From NCBI GenBank assembly GCA_001768155.1, contig MENC01000155.1, forward strand, positions 1-7,070: a stretch of 7,070 nucleotides of DNA, given 5' to 3'. Source of the stretch: Bacteroidetes bacterium GWA2_30_7 (lineage in GTDB: Bacteria > Bacteroidota > Bacteroidia > Bacteroidales > GWF2-33-38). Shown here piece by piece: positions 1-5,792 of this stretch; the stretch's first letter is position 1; every line of letters starts with the position of its first letter. Below the pieces are notes generated by a model. It was not told the origin of the DNA, did not search any database, and saw nothing but the letters and a program-made list of their open reading frames with translations. Position numbers and translations under genes: made by a program.

Positions 1-622
1 TTCATTAAGTATCAGCATTATCGCTCTTTTCACCGAAAATACCTTTGTCTTAGTTTGAGATAAAGCTAGTAAACTCGAAGTTTTAACCTCTTTATCGAAT
101 TGCAGACAACTTAATGTTCAGTCCTTCGGAATTTATTTCTTTGTCGGATAGCTCAGACAGTCGGTTCGCTTGACCTCCGCAGACATATCTTTCTGTCAAT
201 ACTATAAATTCCTACTATGACCTCTGCTGACTTCTTGGCTCATAGAAACCGAATCTATTCCAAGACCTCCCCTGGTAAGTGCTTTTCCCTTCCTCTGATT
301 CCTGCGGAATCTACATATTTATTCTTTTGTTGTTCTTTGGGCTTTACAAAGATGTGGTTGCTTACCCGAATAAATATGCCTCATATTCCGTTTCTGTTCG
401 TCAGTACCAGATTTTGCAGACTCGCTTCCTTCAGTGCATACTTCACAATAAACCACCTTGCGACTTGCTAATGCTTTGGGCACGACCCCACGCATAAGGG
501 ATTTACACCCTCTGGAAAAAAAAACATAACTCGTTTGTTTTGTTACTGAGAATAAATTTGTATTTTTCGAATTTATTCAGAACTTTCAACAAGTTGACAT
601 GCTTAACACATGCAGGGCACAC
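1..622 (-). ncRNA. Group II intron, 5' ribozyme part (domain I onward), truncated by window edge
   Basis: A self-splicing, retromobile intron RNA read on the minus strand. The 5' end at 622 reads GTGTGCCCTGCATGTG, fitting the GUGYG boundary consensus and the usual basal GCCC/CATG stem of domain I. Further in, the minus strand carries stretches I recognise from bacterial group II introns: GAAGGAAGC (424-432), GACGAACAGAAAC (390-402), GTAGATTC-GCAGG (about 302-316), GAAGTCAGCAGAGGTCATAG (215-234) and GAAGGACTGAAC (116-127), in that order. A side helix lies at 546-580. Domains V and VI and the 3' splice site are not in the window. In related introns the maturase/reverse transcriptase gene starts soon after the GGACTGAAC block. 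A minus frame is open from 117 to the edge, with possible starts GTG at 33 and ATG at 18, but 39 codons are too few to identify it. The plus-strand reading frames here are antisense to the ribozyme. The intron identity is well supported by remembered family sequence; the subclass cannot be assigned. Confidence 0.85.
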
Positions 623-750
623 ACAATGTATATACAAAATAGGCGTGACAGTAATAATTTCAAGGTCTGTAACCCGCTTCAGCATTTTCTCAGTTTGATA
701 AGTTTAAAGTCCGCAATCGCCTACTTTGCATATACTTACCGTTATGTGCC
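623..750 (+). repeat. attC-like recombination site, interrupted by the group II intron
   Basis: A large imperfect inverted repeat next to the intron. The arms are 628-645 (GTATATACAAAATAGGCG) and 718-735 (CGCCTACTTTGCATATAC), 16 of 18 complementary, with a 72-nt variable middle. The right arm is followed by an R'-like box GTTATGTGCC (741-750). The matching R''-like box should precede the left arm, but the intron sits there. The minus-strand 5' exon ends ATTGT, so joining it to TATGTGCC beyond the intron would restore ATTGTTATGTGCC, a matched partner for 741-750. This R'' - L'' - loop - L' - R' layout is that of integron attC sites. The boxes deviate by about one base from the classical GTTRRRY/RYYYAAC. 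The two mismatched pairs are A-C on the top strand but G-T wobbles on the bottom strand, in line with bottom-strand recombination. The restored left half is inferred because it lies outside the window. Confidence 0.7.
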
Positions 751-2029
751 ATAAATGAATAAAAACTCAAAAAATATGATAGAATTTATTTTATATGTAA
801 TAATATTAGGTATAGTATTAAATTTAATTGCAAATTTGATATGGAAATACTTACCTGGTTCAAATAAACATATTATTATTTATGTTAGTGTTGCATTGAT
901 AGTCATTTGCGTATTACTTGTAATATATTATAGGAATAATAATAAAAATGAAAAGAATAATTTAGAAACTCAAGTAGGAAATAATAACACTAATGTTGGA
1001 CAAAATAATATTATAGTTACACAAGGTAATAGTGGAAAAATAATAATTAATCCGCAGAGTAATAATGAATTAGAAGAACTAAATGATTCGTCATCAGTTA
1101 TTGAAATTTATCCTGTAAGTATCAATTTCCCGCATGAAAAATCTATTAAAAATGAAAATAGTAAATATTCAGTACAAAAAGGCATGGAATTGAGAAACAG
1201 TGATTATAGAATTGAAAGTAATATTACTAGAAATTTTATGCCATTTTCAAATGACTTGGCTAATATTTATGGCAAATCTCTATTTAAACAAATAAAATAC
1301 CGAGAATCATTTTCCCCTTTTTGTAGAGTATTAAAAATAAAAATTGATAAACACGGGAAATATCTGAATGGCGAAATTGTAGATTATAAAAATATTTATG
1401 GACAAGAGGAAAAACCAAAATACAATATTAAAATAGCTGATAATGAATTTTTATCTTATTTATCTAACATCAAATTTAAAAATATAGATTCTATTAATGA
1501 GTTTGAACTGGTATTTGAAATAGAAAATTCTGAAAATAATATGGTTCATCAAAATACTATCTCAAAAAATGGTTTGCAGCTTACGAGCTATGAGAATACT
1601 ATTAGTATTTATATGAAAAGAGGAAGGTCTTTTGTTTTATCAAATCCAACAAACAAATTGATTATTGTTAAAGAAATACGCGCAGTAATAGATAATTATG
1701 AGAGCATTGAACCTACTCATGATATTAGGGGTCTCGTGGGTGAGGCGAAATTTAAAATTACTATATCTCCAACTCAAAAAATTTATACATTCGCTAAAAA
1801 TCAATTAAAATATAGCCTAGGTGAAGCTGACAATATTAGTATAGAATTAAAAAGTGAAGGACATTATAAATATGACATACATTTTGAAGTTGATTGGTAT
1901 AATGTAGATATTGGTAAAATAAACACAATTGAAACTTTATCTGATATATTAATATTCGACCAATAAAGATATTATTACGGCACATAACACTGTGTAAAAA
2001 ACCATTAAAACGGTTTTTACACGTTTCCG
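742..2029 (+). mobile_element. Integron-type gene cassette (one gene plus its 3' attC-like site)
   Basis: A 1288-bp unit bounded on both sides by G|TTAT: G741|T742 at the left and G2029|T2030 at the right. Its first bases, TTATGTGCC, are the exact reverse complement of GGCACATAA at the R'' end of its own 3' hairpin (1979-1987). A circular form joined at these points would therefore have a perfectly paired outer core, as expected for an excised integron cassette. The box to the right of the unit reads GTTATCC and does not match, as expected if it belongs to whatever lies downstream. The unit holds a single same-strand gene starting 13 bp from its left end, with no room for its own promoter of ordinary length. 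That is the usual cassette layout. No integrase or attI is visible. Cassette orientation places any integrase to the left, outside the window. Confidence 0.65.
755..1966 (+). CDS. Cassette-borne membrane-anchored protein of unknown function
   Basis: A 403-residue protein that I do not recognise. Two hydrophobic segments (about residues 10-30 and 39-58) form an N-terminal hairpin anchor. The short loop between them (KYLPGSNKH) and the basic stretch after the second segment (RNNNKNEK) suggest, by the positive-inside rule, that both ends face the cytoplasm. Residues 61-105 are an Asn-rich linker containing NTNVGQNNIIVTQGNSGKIIIN-like alternating Asn/Gly/Ile sequence, probably short beta strands. 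Residues about 115-403 form a soluble domain rich in predicted beta strand, with Trp/Tyr-rich ends and no catalytic motif that I can see. The start chosen is the ATG four bases after the R'-like box; an in-frame Met 8 is the alternative. There is no Shine-Dalgarno, which is normal for Bacteroidota. Codon use is strongly A/T-biased (AAA, AAT, ATT). Expression probably depends on transcription from upstream. The gene is intact; function is unknown. Confidence 0.85.
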   Translation: MNKNSKNMIEFILYVIILGIVLNLIANLIWKYLPGSNKHIIIYVSVALIVICVLLVIYYRNNNKNEKNNLETQVGNNNTNVGQNNIIVTQGNSGKIIINPQSNNELEELNDSSSVIEIYPVSINFPHEKSIKNENSKYSVQKGMELRNSDYRIESNITRNFMPFSNDLANIYGKSLFKQIKYRESFSPFCRVLKIKIDKHGKYLNGEIVDYKNIYGQEEKPKYNIKIADNEFLSYLSNIKFKNIDSINEFELVFEIENSENNMVHQNTISKNGLQLTSYENTISIYMKRGRSFVLSNPTNKLIIVKEIRAVIDNYESIEPTHDIRGLVGEAKFKITISPTQKIYTFAKNQLKYSLGEADNISIELKSEGHYKYDIHFEVDWYNVDIGKINTIETLSDILIFDQ

Positions 2030-2035
2030 TTATCC
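1979..2035 (+). repeat. Compact attC-like site at the cassette 3' end
   Basis: A 57-nt imperfect palindrome starting 12 bp after the stop codon of the cassette gene. In order: R''-like GGCACATAAC (1979-1988), spacer ACT, L'' arm GTGTAAAAAACC (1992-2003), loop ATTAAAAC, L' arm GGTTTTTACAC (2012-2022), spacer GTTTCC (overlapping the core), and R'-like GTTATCC (2029-2035). The arms pair over 11 bp with one extra base in the left arm. An unpaired extra base in L'' relative to L' is a known polarity feature of attC sites. The length is at the short end of the attC range. The stem could also act as a transcription terminator, but the flanking boxes and the match to 741-750 favour a recombination site. 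Confidence 0.7.
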
Positions 2036-2042
2036 AACATGC

Positions 2043-2076
2043 TTGTACAAAGTACAAACAATAATAATATTATTAT
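2043..2076. repeat. Pair of short palindromes in the gap right of the cassette
   Basis: TTGTACAAAGTACAA (2043-2057) is a 6-bp perfect inverted repeat with a 3-nt loop. It is followed at once by ATAATAATATTATTAT (2061-2076), a perfect 16-bp AT palindrome. They lie directly to the right of the last attC-like site. The rest of the gap, up to the ATG at 2235, is AT-rich and shows no gene. They could be an operator, a weak terminator or chance in AT-rich DNA; nothing in the sequence decides between these. Confidence 0.4.
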
Positions 2077-2234
2077 AAAAAATCATTTAAGCCGCTATTT
2101 TTCTGAAAATATATACAAATAAATTCACAAATTCACTCCTTTTAATAGTGTAAACACCTTAAATAACATAGTTTATTCCTCTCAATTATTTTCAATAAAA
2201 ACAGTATCTTGCAGAAATTTGTAATGCAATTATC

Positions 2235-4208
2235 ATGGCAAAAAGAAAATTAAAATTTAACTACTATAGGCTTACTATTCAATGGACTATCGTTTTATTA
2301 TTAGCTTATATGGTCGGACGATTTTTTATGTCAACAACATATATTCCCGATTTTGAAGCATATTGTCCGCTCGGTGGAGCCCAAGCTTTTTCAAGCTTTT
2401 TGGTAAGTAATAATTTAGCATGTTCTATGACTACTATGCAAATAACCATGAGTCTTTTATTAGCTTTTGGTGTAGTATTTTCAAGTAAGTTATTTTGTGG
2501 ATATATATGCCCGGTTGGTATCACAACCGAATGGTTTGGCAAACTTGGCGATAAATTCAAATTCAGATACACAATTACAGGTTTTGCCGATAGATTTTTA
2601 AGAATTTTAAAATACGCCTTATTTTTTATAACATTTTATTTTACAATAGATTCGAGTGAATTATTTTGTCGAAAATACGACCCTTTTTATGCCTCTTTTA
2701 GTGGTTTTACAAGCGATGTAGTTGTTTGGATGGGGATTTTAACAATAGTATTAGTTACAGTTGGTGCAATTTTTTTACGACAATTTTGGTGTAAATATTT
2801 ATGCCCATTAGCAGCAATATCTAATATTTTTTCATTCATTGCTATAACAGTTGTAGTTTTTGGCGGATATGCAATTCTTCTTGTTTTTGGACTCGAAATA
2901 AGTTGGGTTTATCCATTAGCAATTATTTCAATTTTTGGATTTTTATCAGAAGCATTCTTTTTAAAATCAAGGTTTTCGCCAATGCTTCGAATTACTCGCC
3001 AAGACGATGAATGTACACATTGTAGAATTTGTGATAAAGCTTGCCCACAGGCAATAAAAATTTCTACAGGCTCTCAGATTATTAAGCATATAGATTGTAA
3101 TTTATGCGGCGATTGTATTACAGCATGTCCTAATAAAGGAGCTTTAAAAATTAACAGAAAAAGTATAAACTGGTTTCCGGCAGTTTTAACAATTTGTTTA
3201 GTCGTTTTGGGATTGTTTTTAGGTACAACTTATGAATTACCAACGATTGACGAAAAATGGGGAAGTGCAGAACAAATTCAAAAAGCTTCTGTTTTTCAAA
3301 AATCAGGTTTAAAAGACATTAAATGTTTTGGAAGCTCTTCGGCTTTTGTTTCACAAATGAAAGAAATAGATGGAGTTCTGGGTGCAGCTACTTTTGTAAA
3401 ATCGCATACTGTTAAAGTTTATTTCGATAGCTTAGTAATTTCAAGAACCAGCCTTATTGAAAAAATATTTGCTCCCCAAAAAAATATGCTGAAAATACCC
3501 GAAAATGAAGTTGAGAATGTTAGTGAACTTACTTTGGGTTTAGGTCATTTTTTCGATAGCTATGATTCGTTTTTCTTAACAAAACTTCTCGAAAATTCTA
3601 AAGGAATATTCGGTTTTACAACTACTTATGGAGAACCCGTTGTTACAAAAATCTTTTTTGACAGTAAGAAATTAAATGTTGAAAAAATAAAACAATTACT
3701 TGAAAGTAAAACTGTAATTTTTTCAGAAAATAATCAGGAATTTACCGAAAACATAGAATTTTCTGTCGATTTTATCGACGATAATGTTAAATCGCTTTCA
3801 GTAGTTGAATTTCAAAAATTTATGTTTAATTCGTTTTACGAAGACATTAATAAAGGAAAAGATTTTTATGCTCAAAAAGACATTTTGATTTATGAAATTC
3901 ACATGCCAGATGCACAAAATGCTAAAATGAATAAATGGATTCCGTATATCGAAAGTCACTTATCTAATGATAGTTGTATTGTTGGTTACGAACAAAAATT
4001 TACTACAATTCCTATTGCAAAAATCTATTTTAGAGCAAATTGCATAGATACTTTACGGTTATATAATTTGTTAACAATGGATTCTTTAATTATTAAATAT
4101 GATGATGGAGAAATTGAAAACATTAAAAATCCTTATTCTTTTAAAACACAAGGTAGATTGGTGTACGATACTTTAAAAATATTGCCAGATACATTAGCTG
4201 TGAAATAA
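2235..4208 (+). CDS. Polytopic membrane [4Fe-4S] protein, NapH/CcoG-like, with degenerate HMA-like C-terminal region
   Basis: A 657-residue membrane electron-transfer protein. Hydrophobic segments lie at about 14-31, 67-84, 122-138, 161-181, 196-220, 225-240 and 313-330. The first half carries the NapH/NosR/CcoG-type signatures FCGYICPVG (C88, C92) and CKYLCPL (C186, C190), plus CPLGG at 44. Two ferredoxin motifs follow: CxxCxxCxxxCP at 260-271 and at 288-299, enough for two [4Fe-4S] clusters on a cytoplasmic loop. After the last membrane segment come about 320 residues not typical of NapH. Residues 356-412 follow the heavy-metal-associated (HMA) pattern, including GVLGAATF and VKVYFD, but the CxxC position reads KCFGSSS. 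Two further beta-alpha-beta-like stretches lie at about 432-490 and 550-615. Family knowledge suggests electron transfer from quinol or ferredoxin to a partner. The redox partner is not in the window, and CcoG or NosR identity is not supported. The ATG start gives a basic N-terminus before the first membrane segment. Confidence 0.88.
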   Translation: MAKRKLKFNYYRLTIQWTIVLLLAYMVGRFFMSTTYIPDFEAYCPLGGAQAFSSFLVSNNLACSMTTMQITMSLLLAFGVVFSSKLFCGYICPVGITTEWFGKLGDKFKFRYTITGFADRFLRILKYALFFITFYFTIDSSELFCRKYDPFYASFSGFTSDVVVWMGILTIVLVTVGAIFLRQFWCKYLCPLAAISNIFSFIAITVVVFGGYAILLVFGLEISWVYPLAIISIFGFLSEAFFLKSRFSPMLRITRQDDECTHCRICDKACPQAIKISTGSQIIKHIDCNLCGDCITACPNKGALKINRKSINWFPAVLTICLVVLGLFLGTTYELPTIDEKWGSAEQIQKASVFQKSGLKDIKCFGSSSAFVSQMKEIDGVLGAATFVKSHTVKVYFDSLVISRTSLIEKIFAPQKNMLKIPENEVENVSELTLGLGHFFDSYDSFFLTKLLENSKGIFGFTTTYGEPVVTKIFFDSKKLNVEKIKQLLESKTVIFSENNQEFTENIEFSVDFIDDNVKSLSVVEFQKFMFNSFYEDINKGKDFYAQKDILIYEIHMPDAQNAKMNKWIPYIESHLSNDSCIVGYEQKFTTIPIAKIYFRANCIDTLRLYNLLTMDSLIIKYDDGEIENIKNPYSFKTQGRLVYDTLKILPDTLAVK

Positions 4209-4283
4209 TTTTTTTTATAAAAAGTATCATTTTAAATAATTTTCGTTTATATTTAAAATTCAAAAATATTAAAAATTAATTAT

Positions 4284-5309
4284 ATGGGTTTATTTAGCAG
4301 TTCCGACAAAGGTGCATCAAAAAGGCTAGTTCGCTGGGCACAGAAATATAAAATAAATGCAATTCCATCAGACCCCGATAAAGTTAAGCAAATAAAAAAG
4401 CTTGATTTAAAATTTAAAAACATCGAAGAACTTCCTACAGAAATTTCTGCTTTAGAAGAATTAGTAGAGTTAAATTTAAGCTATAACGAACTAAAAGCTT
4501 TGCCATCTGAATTGGGCTTATTAAAGTCTCTTCAAGTTATTAATATTGAAAGAAATAAACTTACAGGATTTCCAAAAGAAATAGGCAATTTAAGTGCTTT
4601 AAAAGTATTAGACTTTGAAAATAATGAAATTAATAATATTCCCTCCGAGGTTGGAAAGCTAATTGCTTTAGAAATATTTAATCTATCACACAATAACATT
4701 ACAAAGCTTCCAACCGAAATGGGCAATTTGATAAATCTTATTGAACTTAATATTGGAGCAAATAATATTTTACAATTACCATCTGAAATTGGTAATTTAC
4801 AGAAAATTCAAAAAATTAATGTTCAAGCTAATGAGCTATCAGAAATACCATATAGCTTTAGTAAACTTATTAATTTAATTGAATTTAATATTTGGTCGAA
4901 TAAAATTAAAGAAGTTCATCCTGATATTCAAAAATTACCTAAACTTTCGGGATTTGAACTTTTATTAAATGAAATAAAAATCAATCAGAAATTAATTGAA
5001 GCCGTTCAGATGGATAATATTCCGATGGTTAAAAGCTTAATTTCTAAAGGCGCAAATGTTAATTACAAGTGGCGTGAATTTGCCGGTAATGAATTTACAA
5101 CACCATTATTCGAAGCTAAAAGTTTAGAAGTTGTTAGAATGTTATTATCTCATAAAGCCGACCCTCAAATCAAAAGAGAAAAGCGAGCTAATTCAAGCAT
5201 CAAAGTTTGGGAATCGGACGATAAACATTCAGGTCAATACGAATCGTTTCTTACAAAACACCATTCGCTTGAAGTAGAAAAATATTTGAAATCAGTAAAA
5301 TTGTTGTAA
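4284..5309 (+). CDS. Leucine-rich repeat and ankyrin repeat protein
   Basis: A 341-residue protein without a signal peptide or membrane segment, so probably cytoplasmic. Eight leucine-rich repeats of exactly 23 residues run from 37 to 220 (frames starting at 37, 60, 83, 106, 129, 152, 175 and 198) on the pattern LxxLNLxxNxLxxLPxEIGxLxx, the short LPxEIG-type class. Then come two ankyrin-like repeats: 236-264 (KLIEAVQMDNIPMVKSLISKGANVN) in part, and 270-296 (TTPLFEA, LEVVRMLLSHKADP). A final helix pair around 328-338 (SLEVEKYLKS) may be a decayed third repeat or a cap. Both repeat types are protein-binding scaffolds; no enzyme domain is present and the partner is unknown. The gene follows the iron-sulfur protein gene after 75 bp of AT-rich DNA with no clear terminator, so read-through is possible but a functional link is not shown. 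It ends just before a strong hairpin. Confidence 0.9.
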   Translation: MGLFSSSDKGASKRLVRWAQKYKINAIPSDPDKVKQIKKLDLKFKNIEELPTEISALEELVELNLSYNELKALPSELGLLKSLQVINIERNKLTGFPKEIGNLSALKVLDFENNEINNIPSEVGKLIALEIFNLSHNNITKLPTEMGNLINLIELNIGANNILQLPSEIGNLQKIQKINVQANELSEIPYSFSKLINLIEFNIWSNKIKEVHPDIQKLPKLSGFELLLNEIKINQKLIEAVQMDNIPMVKSLISKGANVNYKWREFAGNEFTTPLFEAKSLEVVRMLLSHKADPQIKREKRANSSIKVWESDDKHSGQYESFLTKHHSLEVEKYLKSVKLL

Positions 5310-5336
5310 TTAAGGCACTTATCAATATTTGTTAAA

Positions 5337-5364
5337 AAGGCAAGAATTGTAACGTTCTTGCCTT
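5337..5364 (+). terminator. Hairpin terminator after the LRR-ankyrin gene
   Basis: AAGGCAAGAA (5337-5346) and TTCTTGCCTT (5355-5364) form a perfect 10-bp stem around an 8-nt loop, 27 bp after the stop codon. An A-run precedes the left arm. There is no T-run after the right arm for the plus strand. Read on the minus strand, the A-run just before 5339 becomes a T-run after the stem. It could therefore act as a terminator for the convergent gene from the right, or in both directions. Confidence 0.65.
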
Positions 5365-5403
5365 GTAAGCTCCAATTGATTTCAGAAAAATATAAATTTA
5401 TTA

Positions 5404-5581
5404 GCCCGTAGGGCTTCAATGTCAATAAAATACAATATATAAATAAATTTTTGTCCGTAGGACATTAACAAAAAAGTAAATATGGCAAACTACAATACCC
5501 ACTTGTATAATGTTGTATATTCCCTACGGGAAAATATTAAACAGTGGTTTGAGTTTTTATTGTCATTAATGCCCTCCAGGC
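5404..5581. repeat. 178-bp MITE/REP-like element with 28-bp terminal inverted repeats
   Basis: The outer 28 bp at 5404-5431 and 5554-5581 are inverted copies of each other with about 22 matches, starting GCCCGTAGGGC on the left and ending GCCCTCCAGGC on the right. Inside lie two more palindromes with the same CCGTAGG core: GTCCGTAGGAC (5453-5463) and TCCCTACGGGA (5521-5531). No open frame of note is contained. Short palindromes of this GTCC-TACGG-GAC kind recur in Bacteroidota intergenic DNA, from memory. The layout suggests a non-autonomous element or a REP-type cluster. A clean target-site duplication is not evident; AAATTT occurs near both ends but is weak evidence in AT-rich sequence. Confidence 0.6.
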
Positions 5582-5792
5582 AAATTTTTCTGAAAGCAAA
5601 TTGAATTTACTTTGCCTTTTTTAATTATTTCTGTGTTTGCTTTAATTGAAAAAAATCTAAATGTGGGGACTGCATTGCACAAAACAGGAGTTTTGAAAAC
5701 ATTCAGAAGTTTATTTACAGGAATATGTTTTAAAATAATCCTGTTCATTGTTTCGTTTGAGGCTCTTTTTCAACATGATATATGTTAAAAAA
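5582..5792. other. Intergenic stretch between the inverted-repeat element and the convergent gene
   Basis: Together with the terminator and the repeat element, this fills the gap between the LRR-ankyrin gene and the convergent secreted-protein gene. A minus-strand frame of 60 codons (5566-5748) runs into the terminal repeat and shows no recognisable domain. A weak 5-bp hairpin AACAT/ATGTT lies at 5772-5786, just past the stop codon of the convergent gene. I see nothing else that can be supported. Confidence 0.4.

Noticed and set aside
1..117. Minus-strand open frame possibly starting the intron-encoded reverse transcriptase
   Set aside because: Only 39 codons are visible and no reverse transcriptase or maturase motif is reached. 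The position is right for such a gene, but it cannot be called.
217..497. Two overlapping plus-strand reading frames (84 and 72 codons)
   Set aside because: They are antisense to conserved ribozyme sequence of the group II intron. Any apparent conservation would come from the RNA, and the two frames overlap each other.
624..624. Alternative intron 5' boundary two bases further out (GTGTGTG)
   Set aside because: Both fit GUGYG, but starting at 622 aligns with the GUGCGCCC form of known introns and leaves TTGT as the exon end. 622 is preferred, without certainty.
503..685. Minus-strand 60-codon frame
   Set aside because: It runs across the intron 5' boundary and through the attC-like loop, so it joins exon and intron sequence by chance.
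1836..2057. Minus-strand 73-codon frame
   Set aside because: It is a shadow of the cassette gene's 3' end and the attC-like hairpin; no coding character of its own.
2306..2572. Minus-strand 88-codon frame
   Set aside because: It is antisense to the clear iron-sulfur protein gene, whose cysteine motifs lie in this stretch.
4248..4255. TATATTTA as a Bacteroidota -7 promoter box for the LRR-ankyrin gene
   Set aside because: It roughly fits TAnnTTTG, but no -33 TTTG is found at suitable spacing and such strings are common in this AT-rich DNA.
5404..5581. CRISPR-like array from repeated CCGTAGG palindromes
   Set aside because: The repeats are short, differ in sequence and orientation, and are unevenly spaced. 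They form inverted, not direct, repeats, and no cas gene is near.
5566..5748. Minus-strand 60-codon frame
   Set aside because: Its end lies inside the terminal inverted repeat, there is no recognisable domain, and AT-rich DNA easily gives such frames. It could be a gene remnant, but this cannot be supported.
5772..5786. Terminator hairpin for the convergent secreted-protein gene
   Set aside because: The stem is only 5 bp of AT-rich sequence with no T-run after it on the minus strand.
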